Below, piece after piece: positions 44,145 to 53,394 of a stretch of 64,000 nt of DNA. The notes beneath the pieces are model-generated. The model was given only the letters and a program-made list of their open reading frames with translations, made no database searches and was not told the DNA's origin. The translations under genes were made by a program, and so were the position numbers. Numbering within the stretch: position 1 is the first letter of the stretch; every line of letters starts with the position of its first letter. The stretch is from SURF-21 sp964510515 (GTDB taxonomy: Bacteria; Actinomycetota; Geothermincolia; Geothermincolales; RBG-13-55-18). The stretch spans positions 1 through 64,000 of the forward strand of contig CAZEAU010000004.1 of the NCBI GenBank assembly GCA_964510515.1. The letters run 5' to 3'.

Positions 44145-45263
44145 ATGGGAAAAATCAACAGCTTCTTCAAATCCAGGTATGGCATGATCTCCGTCGGGCT
44201 GATCATCGGCATTCTCGCCTCCACCCTGCAGCGCCTGGGCAACCCAAAGAACATGGGCATCTGCGTGGCCTGCTTCGAGAGGGACATCGCCGGAGGCATC
44301 GGCTTTCACCGCGCGGCGCCGGTGCAGTATATACGGCCGGAGATAATCGGTTTCGTCTTCGGGGCCATGATCGCGGCCTTGCTGTTCAGAGAATATAAGG
44401 CGCGCGTCGGCTCGGCGCCCATCATCCGTTTCATGCTCGGATTCTTTGCCATGGTGGGAGCCCTGGTCTTCCTCGGTTGCCCGTGGAGAGCGCTGCTCAG
44501 GCTGGCCGGGGGCGATGGCAACGCCATCCTCGGCGTCGCGGGCCTCGGCGTGGGGATAGCCATCGGCGTCCTCTTCATCAGGAACGGGTACAACCTGGGG
44601 CGCAGCAACAAGACGCGGCCGGTGGCGGGCTTCGTGCTGCCGCTGATCATGGTGGGCCTGCTGCTGCTGCTGATCATCAAGCCGGTGCTGTCCACCGGGG
44701 CGCCTTTCTTCAGCGAGGAAGGACCCGGCTCGCAGTACGCTCCCTGGCTCATCGCCCTCGTCATCGCCATGGCCATAGGTTTCATAGCCCAGAGGACCAG
44801 GTTCTGCACCATGGGAGCGCTCAGGGACGTGATCCTCATGCGCGACTTCCATCTTCTGAGCGGGGTGATCGCGCTTCTCGCGGGCGCTTTCGCCACGAAC
44901 GCCATCTTCGGCCAGCTGCACTGGGGTTTCGCCGGACAGCCGGTAGCCCATACCAACCAACTCCTCAACTTCGGCGGCATGCTCCTGGCGGGCCTGGCCT
45001 TCGCGCTGGCAGGAGGATGTCCCGGCAGGCAGCTCTTCCTCTCCGGCGAGGGCGACGGGGACGCGGCCATATTCGTACTGGGGATGATCGTCGGGGCGGC
45101 TTTCGCCCATAACTTCAACGCCGCCGGGACTGCCTTCCCCGCTAACCCCGCTAACTGGGGCTGGGGACCCGCGGCGATAATAGTGGGTCTTGCCTTCTGC
45201 GTGGTGCTCGGGTTCACCATGCGCGGGCCGACGGGAAGAGCCGTCACGGTGGCGGCCAGCTGA
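44145..45263 (+). CDS. yedE: YedE-family selenium (sulfur) transporter
   Basis: 372 residues, about ten hydrophobic segments. It contains the selenium-type YedE signature GNPKNMGICVACFERDIAGG followed by FHRAAPVQYIRPEIIGFVFGA, and internal YeeE/YedE-like repeats with conserved cysteines (FLGCPWRALL, FCTMGALRD, AGGCPGRQL). This branch is associated with selenium metabolism in bacteria that make selenoproteins; function as selenite or selenide transporter is inferred from that co-occurrence. Starts the cassette, ATG 44145 behind GGAGGGGAT. Confidence 0.88.
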   Translation: MGKINSFFKSRYGMISVGLIIGILASTLQRLGNPKNMGICVACFERDIAGGIGFHRAAPVQYIRPEIIGFVFGAMIAALLFREYKARVGSAPIIRFMLGFFAMVGALVFLGCPWRALLRLAGGDGNAILGVAGLGVGIAIGVLFIRNGYNLGRSNKTRPVAGFVLPLIMVGLLLLLIIKPVLSTGAPFFSEEGPGSQYAPWLIALVIAMAIGFIAQRTRFCTMGALRDVILMRDFHLLSGVIALLAGAFATNAIFGQLHWGFAGQPVAHTNQLLNFGGMLLAGLAFALAGGCPGRQLFLSGEGDGDAAIFVLGMIVGAAFAHNFNAAGTAFPANPANWGWGPAAIIVGLAFCVVLGFTMRGPTGRAVTVAAS

Positions 45264-45303
45264 AACTCTGCAGGATGTCCTTTAAAGCTTGGAGGTTGCA
45301 GAC

Positions 45304-45522
45304 GTGGAACGAATCGATTGCCGCGGGCTTTCATGCCCGCTCCCGGTGGTGGAAGCGCGCAAACAGCTCAGGAGGACCTCGCCGGGCGAGAGCTTCGAGG
45401 TTATAGTGGACACCGGGACCGCGAGGGACAATGTGTCCAGGATGGCCGCCAGGGAGAAGTGCGCGGTCGAGGTGGATGATGCTGCGGAAGAGGAGTTTAT
45501 CCTGACCATAACCAGGAGTTAG
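45304..45522 (+). CDS. TusA/YedF-like sulfur or selenium carrier protein
   Basis: 72 residues from GTG 45304 behind GGAGG. Core motif DCRGLSCPLPVVEARKQL, the CPxP active site of TusA/SirA proteins, and no C-terminal DsrE-like half, so it is the N-terminal domain of YedF only. It passes sulfur or selenium persulfide between proteins. Position after yedE and before the desulfurase argues for selenium use. Confidence 0.85.
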   Translation: MERIDCRGLSCPLPVVEARKQLRRTSPGESFEVIVDTGTARDNVSRMAAREKCAVEVDDAAEEEFILTITRS

Positions 45523-45531
45523 GGTGTCTGG

Positions 45532-46725
45532 TTGACGATGCGGGATTCAGGCACGGGCGAGGAGAGACCGCCTGTCATCTACCTGGATAGCGCCGCGACT
45601 TCATGGCCGAAGCCGCCCCGGGTCTTGGAGGCCATGGTTCGTTTCCAGGAGACGGCGGGAGCGAACCCGGGGCGTTCGGGGCACCGCATGGCGGTCGAGG
45701 CGGGGCGCGTCCTGTACGAGGCGAGGGAGAGCGTCGCCACCCTGTTCAACGCGTCCGACCCCCTGCGGGTGGTCTTCTGCTGCAATGCCACCGAGGCCTT
45801 GAACCTGGCCTTGAGGGGCCTGCTGAAGCCCGGCGACCACGTGATCACGGGGAGCATGGAGCATAACTCGATGATGCGGCCCCTGCGCGACCTGGAGCAC
45901 GGCGGCGTGAGCTTGAGCGTGGTACCCTGCCGGGCGGACGGGACCATCGACCTCGAATCCATAGAGGGTGCTGTGCGCGCAAGAACGAAGATGCTGGCGA
46001 TAAACCACGCCTCCAACGTGACCGGCACCCTCGTGCCGCTGGCGCCCCTCGGCCGTATCGCGCGGGAACGAGGGCTGCTGTTTCTCGTGGACGCCGCGCA
46101 GACCGGGGGATGCTATCCCATAGACGTGCAGGCCGACAACATCGACCTCCTCGCCTTCACGGGGCATAAAAGCCTCCTGGGGCCGCAGGGTACCGGGGGG
46201 CTGTTGATAGGGATGCGGGTGGAGCCAAAAGACATGGTTCCGACGAAGACGGGCGGCACGGGAAGCCGTTCCGAACACGAGCGCCAGCCGGAATTCCTTC
46301 CCGACCTCTTTGAGAGCGGCACCCCCAACACCATAGGCATAGCGGGCCTGGGCGCGGGGGTACAATTCGTGCTGGAGAAAGGCGTGGGCGCAATACGGGA
46401 ACGGGAGATGGGGCTGGCCGCAAGGCTCCTGCGCGGGCTTTCCCGTATACCCTCCGTGACCGTGTACGGCACTACGGATCCGGAGCTGCGCACCGCCACG
46501 GTCTCATTCAACATCGAGGGCCTGTCCCCCTCGCGAGTGGGAACGGTGCTCAGCGACGAGTTCGATATCATGTGCAGGGTGGGCCTGCACTGCGCGCCCT
46601 CCGCGCACCGCACCATGGGGACGTTCCCCGAAGGCTCGGTGCGTTTCGGGATCGGCTGCTTCAATACGCGGGAGGACATCGACGAAACCCTGGAGGCGGT
46701 GCGTGAGATCGCGTCGGAGGCGTGA
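45532..46725 (+). CDS. Class V aminotransferase: cysteine desulfurase / selenocysteine lyase-like
   Basis: 397 residues from TTG 45532 (ATG 45538 also possible). PLP-binding Lys in FTGHKSLLGPQG, active-site Cys in RVGLHCAPSAH, and GSMEHNSMMRPL and NHASNVTGTL motifs of the desulfurase family associated with selenium and sulfur traits. It would free sulfide or selenide from Cys or Sec for SelD. Overlaps the DUF3343 gene region. Confidence 0.85.
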   Translation: MTMRDSGTGEERPPVIYLDSAATSWPKPPRVLEAMVRFQETAGANPGRSGHRMAVEAGRVLYEARESVATLFNASDPLRVVFCCNATEALNLALRGLLKPGDHVITGSMEHNSMMRPLRDLEHGGVSLSVVPCRADGTIDLESIEGAVRARTKMLAINHASNVTGTLVPLAPLGRIARERGLLFLVDAAQTGGCYPIDVQADNIDLLAFTGHKSLLGPQGTGGLLIGMRVEPKDMVPTKTGGTGSRSEHERQPEFLPDLFESGTPNTIGIAGLGAGVQFVLEKGVGAIREREMGLAARLLRGLSRIPSVTVYGTTDPELRTATVSFNIEGLSPSRVGTVLSDEFDIMCRVGLHCAPSAHRTMGTFPEGSVRFGIGCFNTREDIDETLEAVREIASEA

Positions 46726-46960
46726 GGACCCGTTTGAGGGAAAGGCTGCCTGCGTGGCCCTCTTCCATTCCACCAGCTTCGCCATCAGGGCGGAGAAGCT
46801 GGCGAGGGGCGATGGGTTGACCGTCAAACTCATCCCTATCCCGCGCCACCTCAGTTCGGACTGCGGGGTCTGCCTCCTGCACTTTGCATGCGACAAGGAA
46901 GCCTTGATCGAGGTCCTGAACGGCAATCGCGTCGAATACGAAGGGGTAGAGGACCTCTAG
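46703..46960 (+). CDS. DUF3343 putative selenium/sulfur carrier
   Basis: 85 residues from GTG 46703 (GGAGG six bases upstream), or a shorter form from GTG 46754; the longer form covers the first strand better. Core FHSTSFAIRAEKLARGDGLTVKLIPIPRHLSSDCGVCLLHF matches DUF3343 proteins, whose genes cluster with SelD, YedE and YedF; a conserved Cys pair near the HLSSDCGVC motif may carry selenium. It overlaps the end of the desulfurase by 23 bases. Last gene of the cassette. Confidence 0.82.
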   Translation: MRSRRRREDPFEGKAACVALFHSTSFAIRAEKLARGDGLTVKLIPIPRHLSSDCGVCLLHFACDKEALIEVLNGNRVEYEGVEDL

Positions 46961-47145
46961 GGCCATCGCCCGGCGCGGCCGGAACCGCCTCCTTTTTAAC
47001 CCACCCCATGGGCCGGAACCGCCGCGGGGGCGACGCCGCCGGGGCCTCCGGGGGCTGCCTATGCCGCCGCCAGGCGGTTATCCTTTCGCTTCCAGGGGAA
47101 TCATATACGTGACCGTGCGCCGATAACAGCGAGAGGGTGATAAAC

Positions 47146-48552
47146 ATGGCGGTTTCGCGGAGACTGGTGGTCATAGGCGGGGTGGCGGGCGGAGCCACCT
47201 TCGCCTCCAAGGCGCGGCGCTGCTGCAGCGACGTGGAGATAGAGGTCTACGACCAGGACGAGTTCATCTCCTACGCGGGCTGCGGCCTGCCCTATTTCAT
47301 CGGGGGACACAGCCCCAACTGGCGCAAGATGCTGGCGCGGCTGCCGGAGGAATTCGAATCCCGCAGCGATATCCGCATCTTTCTCCGCCACCGCGTGAAT
47401 GCGGTCGATACGGCGAACAAGACCATACGCGTGGCCGACCTGGAGGGGGTGAGCGAATCCACCGTGCCCTACGACACGCTGGTCATCGGGACGGGCGCGG
47501 CGCCCTTCGTGCCCCCGCTGCCCGGCCGCGAGCTCGAGGGCGTGTTCGTGCTGCGCTCCCTCACCCACGCCCTGGAGATGAAGTCCTTCATCGACCTCTG
47601 CGCACCGCAGCGCGCGGTCATCGTCGGGGCGGGCGCCATCGGCCTGGAGATGTGCGAGGCCCTGCGGCGGCTGGGCATGGAGGTCCACCTCATCGAGCTC
47701 GCCCCGCGGGTTCTCCCCCCCCTGGACGCGGACCTCTCCACCCGGGTGGCGTCGCATCTGGAGAGCAACGGGGTAACCGTCCATCTCGGGAGCGAGCTCA
47801 AGGGCATGGAGGGGAAGGACGGCAGGGTGGCCGCCGTCAGCACCGCGGGGGAGGAGATAGAAACGGACATCGTCCTCCTCGCCATCGGCATCAGGCCCGC
47901 CGGCGCCCTGGCGGAGAAGGCGGGCATAGAGCTGGGGGCCAGGGGCGCCATCCGGGTGGACGAGCGCATGCGCACCAGCGCCCCGGACGTGCTCGCCTGC
48001 GGAGACTGCGCCACCACCCGCAACCTGCTCACCGGCGAGGAGGGCTGGATGCCCATGGGCTCGACGGCGCGCAAGCAGGCACGCGTGGCCGCGGAGACGG
48101 CGGCGGGAAACGAGTCGGCATTTCCCGGCAGCCAGGGGACCTTCATCCTCAAGGCCTTCGACCTCAGCGTGGGGAAGACGGGGTTGGGGGCGGAGGAGGC
48201 CTCCGCGGCGGGCTTCGCGGCCGAGACCGTGGACGTGGAGGACACCTCCCTTCCCGGCTATTACGGCGGGGGGGGCAAGATCCTCCTGCGCGTGACCGTG
48301 GACAGGGACACGGGCAGGGTGCTGGGCGCGCAGGCCGTCGGCGACTACCCGGCCGCCGTGGATAAGCGCCTGGACATCATGGCCACCGCCATCAGGGGCG
48401 GACTCACCTCCACCGACCTCTCCTTCCTGGACCTCGCCTACTCGCCCCCGTATTCGCACCCCCTGGACCTTCCTGTGGTCGCCGGCAACCTGGCGGAGGC
48501 GAGGGTGATGGGCAGGGTATGCACCTGCAGCACGGAGGGCCTCGAGGATTAG
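47146..48552 (+). CDS. CoA-disulfide reductase / NADH oxidase family flavoprotein
   Basis: 468 residues from ATG 47146 (GAGAGGGTGATAAAC). FAD motif VVIGGVAGGATFASKARR, active-site Cys in SYAGCGLPYFIGG (single Cys as in CoADR and NADH oxidase), NAD motif VIVGAGAIGLEMCEAL, and ACGDCATT. The C-terminal residues YSPPYSHPLD are the family end. Reduces CoA disulfide, persulfide or oxygen. Follows the selenium cassette by 186 bp, perhaps connected through redox, but no overlap. Confidence 0.88.
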   Translation: MAVSRRLVVIGGVAGGATFASKARRCCSDVEIEVYDQDEFISYAGCGLPYFIGGHSPNWRKMLARLPEEFESRSDIRIFLRHRVNAVDTANKTIRVADLEGVSESTVPYDTLVIGTGAAPFVPPLPGRELEGVFVLRSLTHALEMKSFIDLCAPQRAVIVGAGAIGLEMCEALRRLGMEVHLIELAPRVLPPLDADLSTRVASHLESNGVTVHLGSELKGMEGKDGRVAAVSTAGEEIETDIVLLAIGIRPAGALAEKAGIELGARGAIRVDERMRTSAPDVLACGDCATTRNLLTGEEGWMPMGSTARKQARVAAETAAGNESAFPGSQGTFILKAFDLSVGKTGLGAEEASAAGFAAETVDVEDTSLPGYYGGGGKILLRVTVDRDTGRVLGAQAVGDYPAAVDKRLDIMATAIRGGLTSTDLSFLDLAYSPPYSHPLDLPVVAGNLAEARVMGRVCTCSTEGLED

Positions 48553-48735
48553 GGGCGGGCGGGGACCTTGCCCCCGGGCCCCACCCCCGCTGCGCGCGCG
48601 CCGGGCCCTGCCGCGAAGCGCGTGCCGGCGGGCGTCGCCCATGAGCTCGACCATCATGCGCATGGCGTCCGCGTACATGGGGTCCGCGGCGAACAGGCTG
48701 TCGTAATCGCCCGCGTAATCGTCCCAGTAGCCCAT
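48553..48735 (-). pseudogene. Truncated N-terminus of a SAM-dependent methyltransferase
   Basis: ATG 48735 (behind GAGGGGCGGGGA, and 10 bp from the glpD stop) starts MGYWDDYAGDYDSLFAADP and MRMMVELMGDA, the typical lead of class I methyltransferases, which should be followed by a glycine-rich SAM site. After about 35 codons the sequence becomes Arg/Gly-rich and collides with the CoA-disulfide reductase gene. A deletion probably removed the rest. Confidence 0.55.
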
Positions 48736-48745
48736 TCCCCGCCCC

Positions 48746-50398
48746 TCAGATCTCGCCGCGATAGGCGCGGGAGAGCTCCACCACCTGCCGGTACTCCTCC
48801 ACCTGCCGGGCCCTCTCGGCCTCGTCCCAGCCCAGCTCCTCGCCCAGCAGCTCCGCCACCTTATCCGCGCATCCCAGCCCCTGCTGCGCGTCCTCGTAGA
48901 AGATGAGGCTGCGCCGCACCATGAAGTCGCTGAGACTCACCACCATCTCCTCGCGGGCGGCATAGGTGACCTCGGCTTCGACATAGGGAACGCCCTCCCC
49001 CAGCCTCTCCGCCGCGGAGCCGCCCTCCGCGATGAGGCCCAGCACGCGCGTGGCGCCCGTGCCCAGATGCTGCAGCTTGCCCAGTATGTCGGGCTCCAGG
49101 CGCAGGTCCCCGGCCAGCCTCTCCAGGCGGCGGCGGAAATCCCTGCCGCCCACCCCGAAAACCGGCGCCCGCCTGGTGGCGCATCTCCCCGCGCGCACCC
49201 CGAAGCGCTCCTCCAGCCTCCTCGCCGCCAGGTCCACCAGCTCCTGGGCCATGGAGCGGGCGGTGGTGAGCTTGCCGCCGGCGATGGAGATGAGCCCGGA
49301 GTGGCTCTCGTAGATGCTGTGTTCCCGCGAGACCTTGCTCTCCTTGACATCCTTGCCGCCCTCCCCCAGGACCAGCGGCCGCAGCCCGGCATAGGTGCAG
49401 ACGACATCGTCCACATCCAGGCGGGCCCGGGGCAGGGTGCGATTGGCAGCCTCCAGGATGTAGCGCACATCCTCTCCCGTGGCGCGGACGGTATCGAAAT
49501 CCCCGTCGTAATCGGTGTCCGTCGTGCCGATGAGGGCATAGTCGCCCCACGGCACCAGGAAGAGCAGGCGCCCGTCCGCGGGAGAGGTGATGGGCAGGGC
49601 ATTGGTGACGCGCACCCTCTCCCAGGGCACGATGACATGTGAGCCCTTGGTGAGGCGCAGCTTGCGCACCGCCCCGGGCTCGTCCAGTTCGCACACATCG
49701 TCCGTCCAGGCCCCGGTGCAGTTGAGGACCATCCTCGCCTCGATATCGAACTCCCGGCCCCCGACCTCGTCCCTCACCCTGGCGCCGCAGGCCCTCCCGT
49801 TCTCCCTGAGGATGTCCGTCACCGTGGCGTAGCTGAGGCAGCAGGCCCCCTCCAGGTGGGCCGACTGCACATGCGAGAGGGTGAGGCGCGCATCGTCTGT
49901 GGAGCAATCGTAGAACTGCCCGCCGCCGGTGAGGCGCTCTCCGTCCAGCGACGGCTCCATCTCCAGGATACGCCTGGGGCCATGCAGCTGATGGTTCTGC
50001 ACATTGCGAAAAAGGGCCAGGAAATCGTACATCCACAGCCCCATGGCGATGATGAATAGCGGGCTCTTGTCCCCCTTGTAGACGGGGAACATGAACGGCT
50101 GCGGCCACACCACATGGGGGGCGTTGAGCAGCAGGCGACGCCTCTCGCGGCAGGCTTCGAAGACCAGCTTGAAGTCGAAGAGCTCGAGATAGCGCAGCCC
50201 GCCGTGCACCAGCTTGGAGGAGCGGGAGCTGGTCCCAAAAGCCCAGTCGTTTTTCTCCACCATGACCGTGGAGAGCCCCCTGCGCACCGCGTCCCGCGCC
50301 GCGCAGGCGCCGGTTATCCCTCCCCCGACGACGAGGACGTCATACACCTTGCTCGCGGCTTCCTCGACGTGTTCCGCTCTGCGCTGCTGCGAAAACAT
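48746..50398 (-). CDS. glpD: Glycerol-3-phosphate dehydrogenase (FAD dependent)
   Basis: 550 residues from ATG 50398 behind AGGAGCTGAGGCAAG. Dinucleotide motif VLVVGGGITGACAARDAVRRG, followed by GTSSRSSKLVHGGLRYLE and GTTDTDYDGDF, which are GlpD signatures; C-terminal alpha-GPDH domain. Oxidises glycerol-3-phosphate to dihydroxyacetone phosphate with transfer of electrons to quinone. No glpK or glpF beside it. Confidence 0.93.
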   Translation of the reverse strand: MFSQQRRAEHVEEAASKVYDVLVVGGGITGACAARDAVRRGLSTVMVEKNDWAFGTSSRSSKLVHGGLRYLELFDFKLVFEACRERRRLLLNAPHVVWPQPFMFPVYKGDKSPLFIIAMGLWMYDFLALFRNVQNHQLHGPRRILEMEPSLDGERLTGGGQFYDCSTDDARLTLSHVQSAHLEGACCLSYATVTDILRENGRACGARVRDEVGGREFDIEARMVLNCTGAWTDDVCELDEPGAVRKLRLTKGSHVIVPWERVRVTNALPITSPADGRLLFLVPWGDYALIGTTDTDYDGDFDTVRATGEDVRYILEAANRTLPRARLDVDDVVCTYAGLRPLVLGEGGKDVKESKVSREHSIYESHSGLISIAGGKLTTARSMAQELVDLAARRLEERFGVRAGRCATRRAPVFGVGGRDFRRRLERLAGDLRLEPDILGKLQHLGTGATRVLGLIAEGGSAAERLGEGVPYVEAEVTYAAREEMVVSLSDFMVRRSLIFYEDAQQGLGCADKVAELLGEELGWDEAERARQVEEYRQVVELSRAYRGEI

Positions 50399-50697
50399 CT
50401 TGCCTCAGCTCCTTCACCTGTCGCCGGGCAGCCCTTCCCCCGCCACCCTGCGCCGCATCGTCCCCCATAAGTATATCCAGTCTCCCGCGGCGCCGACAGG
50501 GAGACGACCCGCGCCGCCCTGCCACTCCGCTCCACGGGCTCCCGAGGTTTGGCGCAGAGCGGGCGGGTGGGCTATTATGGTGTCCGTCAAGAGGCGGCCG
50601 CCGCGCAGAGAGATCCCACCTACGACCCGCCGCGCCGCCGCACCCCGCCACCCGGGGCGGGGAGGAGGGGAGACCGTGGGAGAGCGGGAGGGGAGAG

Positions 50698-51513
50698 ATG
50701 ACGGAGGGGTTCGACGCCGAGGGTTTTTTGGGCGAGAGGCTGGCGTGGATAGCGAGCAACAGGCCCCTCATCCACCACATCACCAACTTCGTGGTCATGA
50801 ACGAGACCGCCAACGCCACCCTCTGCATGGGGGCCTCGCCGGTCATGGCCCATGCCCTGGAGGAGGTCGAGGAGATGGCCGGCCAGGCCGGGGCCCTGAT
50901 CCTCAACATGGGCACCCCGTACCCGGAGCAGGAGACGGCCATGCTGGCGGCCGGAAAGGCGGCCAACCGCGCCTGCGTCCCGGTGCTCTTCGACCCCGTG
51001 GGGGCGGGGGCCACCGCTTACCGTACCCGCATCGCCAGGCGCCTCCTGGACGAGATCTCCTTCGCCGCCATCCGCGGCAACGCGGCCGAGATGGCGGTGC
51101 TCGCGGGGGTGAAGGCCGAGATACGCGGCGTGGACTCCCTCTCCGTGGGCGGGGAGGTGGCGGAGATCGCCGCCACCCTGGCGGCGGCGGCGGGCTGCGT
51201 GGCCGCCGTCACCGGCGAGGTGGACGTGGTGTGCGACGGCGGGCGAACGGCGCGGGTGAGCAACGGCCACCCCCTCCTGGCCGGGATCACGGGCACGGGC
51301 TGCATGGCCACCACCGCCATCGCCGCTCTGCTGGCCTCGGGGGAACCCTACCTGGAGGGCTGCGCCGCCGCCCTGGCCCTGTTCGGGCTGGCGGGGGAGA
51401 AGGCGGCGCTGCGCGCCTTGCAACCGGGCAGCTTCCACGTGGAGCTTTACAACACCCTCTACGAGCTGAGCACCTCCCGCCGGCTCGAGGGCATCAAGGT
51501 GGAGTTGTCCTGA
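50698..51513 (+). CDS. thiM: Hydroxyethylthiazole kinase
   Basis: 271 residues from ATG 50698 (GGGAGGGGAGAG upstream). PLIHHITNFVVMNETANATL is the ThiM substrate region, GAGATAYR the next, NGHPLLAGITGTGCMATTAIAA the catalytic end (with Cys). It phosphorylates hydroxyethylthiazole for thiamine salvage. No thiE, thiD or TPP riboswitch nearby, so an isolated salvage gene. Confidence 0.92.
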   Translation: MTEGFDAEGFLGERLAWIASNRPLIHHITNFVVMNETANATLCMGASPVMAHALEEVEEMAGQAGALILNMGTPYPEQETAMLAAGKAANRACVPVLFDPVGAGATAYRTRIARRLLDEISFAAIRGNAAEMAVLAGVKAEIRGVDSLSVGGEVAEIAATLAAAAGCVAAVTGEVDVVCDGGRTARVSNGHPLLAGITGTGCMATTAIAALLASGEPYLEGCAAALALFGLAGEKAALRALQPGSFHVELYNTLYELSTSRRLEGIKVELS

Positions 51514-51568
51514 GCTGAGCGATATGCGCTTTGCCCCGCCGCGAGGGCGGGCCCCACCGCCGCTCGCG

Positions 51569-52675
51569 TCAGCGCGCGGGAGGCGGCGGACGGTGCAGGC
51601 CGACCGCGGTGATGATCCCGCCGCCGAGGACTTCCTCGCCGCGGTAGAGCACGGCGTGCTGCCCCGGCGTCACGGCCCATGCCCTCTCGCGGAAAGAGAG
51701 CTCGAAGGCGCCTTGCGACACCTGCGCGCGGCAGGGTTCGGGCCGGGCGTTGTAGCGCACCATGGCCTGCGCCTCAAAACGCGGCGCCGGCGGCTCTCCC
51801 CTCACCCAGTGCAGCTCCTCGGCCCGCAGCCACCTGCCCGGCACCTCCTCCCGGGAGCCGACGATGACCGCCCCCGCCGCGGCGTCGATGGCCGTGACGT
51901 AGAGGGGATGGGGCGCGGATACGCCCAGGCCGCGCCTCTGCCCCACGGTGTAGAAGGCGATCCCCCCATGCTGACCCAGCACCCTTCCCGCGGTGTCCAG
52001 GAGGGGGCCTGGAGACGATGCCTGCGGGTAATGCCTGGCTATGAACTCCCGGTAGCCGCCCCCGCAGAGAAAACATATTTCCTGGCTCTCCCGCATCCCC
52101 GCGTCCGCGAGCCCCAGCGACACCGCCATCTCCCTGACCTCCCCCTTGCGCTTCTCGCCGTTGGGGAAGAGGCAGCGCGAGAGCGTCTCCCTCCCCAGGG
52201 CGTAGAGGACATAGGACTGGTCCTTTTCCTCCGCCACCGCCCGCATGAGCGCGGGGGCGCCGCTTTCGCCCCGGCAAGTGCGAGCGTAATGGCCGCTGGC
52301 CACCGCGTCCACCCCCATCCCGTCCGCGACCTCCAGCAGGGCGGGGAATTTCACCAGGCGGTTGCATTCAAGGCAGGGGTTGGGGGTCCGCCCCCGCAGG
52401 TAGGTGCGGGCGAAGGGCTCCACCACCAGGGAACGGAAACGCTCCCTGAGGTCGATGACCAGGTGTTCTATCCCCAGCTTGCGTGCGGCCCCCGCGGCGA
52501 GTCCCAGCATCTCGGGCGGGCACCCCTTCGTGCCCGGGGCGGCAGGCGCGCCCTCCCACATGCGGAAGGTGACCCCTATCGCCCGCCACCCCTCCCGGAG
52601 GAGCAGGGCGGCGGCGGCGGCGGAGTCCACCCCCCCGCTCATGGCCACCACGACGCTACCGCGTTCTCCCCTCAT
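51569..52675 (-). CDS. mnmA: tRNA-specific 2-thiouridylase MnmA
   Basis: 368 residues from ATG 52675. ATP pyrophosphatase loop AMSGGVDSAAAAALLL at residues 10-25, the CLECNRLVKF cysteine at about residue 95 and SQEICFLCGGGYREF (the second catalytic Cys), and the C-terminal RNA-binding part. It thiolates U34 in tRNA for Lys, Glu and Gln. Upstream sequence TATAAT-AAAAAG-ATG implies a leaderless mRNA. Divergent from the MarR gene. Confidence 0.92.
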   Translation of the reverse strand: MRGERGSVVVAMSGGVDSAAAAALLLREGWRAIGVTFRMWEGAPAAPGTKGCPPEMLGLAAGAARKLGIEHLVIDLRERFRSLVVEPFARTYLRGRTPNPCLECNRLVKFPALLEVADGMGVDAVASGHYARTCRGESGAPALMRAVAEEKDQSYVLYALGRETLSRCLFPNGEKRKGEVREMAVSLGLADAGMRESQEICFLCGGGYREFIARHYPQASSPGPLLDTAGRVLGQHGGIAFYTVGQRRGLGVSAPHPLYVTAIDAAAGAVIVGSREEVPGRWLRAEELHWVRGEPPAPRFEAQAMVRYNARPEPCRAQVSQGAFELSFRERAWAVTPGQHAVLYRGEEVLGGGIITAVGLHRPPPPAR

Positions 52676-52687
52676 CTTTTTATTATA
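52676..52687 (-). promoter_or_regulatory. Near-consensus -10 box seven bases from the mnmA start: leaderless transcript
   Basis: TATAAT (52687-52682) then AAAAAG and ATG: a transcript starting at the usual distance after the box would begin at or very near the A of the ATG. There is no Shine-Dalgarno sequence before the ATG. A -35 box is not clear. Confidence 0.55.
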
Positions 52688-52814
52688 CGATTTGCTGCTG
52701 AACCATCCCGCTGCCGCCGGGGCGGCGACCCCCCGTGCCCGCCCTTGACGCAGCGGCCCGCTTTCTATATCTTTTCTATGTTTGTATTTTCTTTGGCGGG
52801 AGCAAATATTAGCA

Positions 52815-53315
52815 ATGGCAACGATCAGCGACCTCGAGCCGGAGCGCTGCACGCAAGAGTTGTGGCATACCCTGCTGCGCATCATGCACGATTTCCGCGC
52901 CGGCATAGGCGCGGAAGGGGAGATGAACCTGAGCTTCCCCCAAACCATCCTCCTCCTGGAACTGCACGGAGGCGGCCGCATGAGCATGGGGGAGCTGTCA
53001 CAGCGTTTGCGCATCAGCAAAGGCGCGACCACCCGCATGGTGGATCTCCTGCTGGAGAAGGGCCTGGTGGAGAGGGGTAGAAGCGAGGCGGACCGCCGCA
53101 TGGTCATGGTCTCACCCAGCGCAAGGGGCGGGGAGATGGCGCGGCGGATAGAGCAGGCCAATCGCCGCAAGGTGGGCGAGGCGCTCACCGCCGTGCCGCA
53201 GGAGGAGCGCGCATCCCTGCTGGACCTCCTGAAGGCTCTGCAGCGTCAATACGAAGAAGAAGAGGCGGAGCAAAACCGCCACGAGCGCGCGCCCCTGCCG
53301 AGCGCACGGTGGTGA
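52815..53315 (+). CDS. MarR-family transcriptional regulator
   Basis: 166 residues from ATG 52815. Winged-helix body: MSMGELSQRLRISKGATTRMVDLLLEKGLVERGRSEADRRMVMVSPSARG, with the classic MarR wing D-x-R. The dimer arms flank it; an Arg/Glu-rich tail ends the protein. Probably represses the RND exporter 80 bp downstream and perhaps the divergent mnmA. The long poor spacing of GGGAG before ATG suggests weak translation or an earlier TTG start (52782). Confidence 0.88.
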   Translation: MATISDLEPERCTQELWHTLLRIMHDFRAGIGAEGEMNLSFPQTILLLELHGGGRMSMGELSQRLRISKGATTRMVDLLLEKGLVERGRSEADRRMVMVSPSARGGEMARRIEQANRRKVGEALTAVPQEERASLLDLLKALQRQYEEEEAEQNRHERAPLPSARW

Positions 53316-53394
53316 TCCGGGCCCTGCGGCAGGCGGAGAAGCGGAGGGAAAGCAAGCGAGGCCGGCAAGCGGCAGAAAGCGGGGTTCATAGAAG

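Noticed and set aside
50560..50697. TPP riboswitch upstream of thiM
   Set aside because: The conserved CTGAGA and the second helix core are not found.
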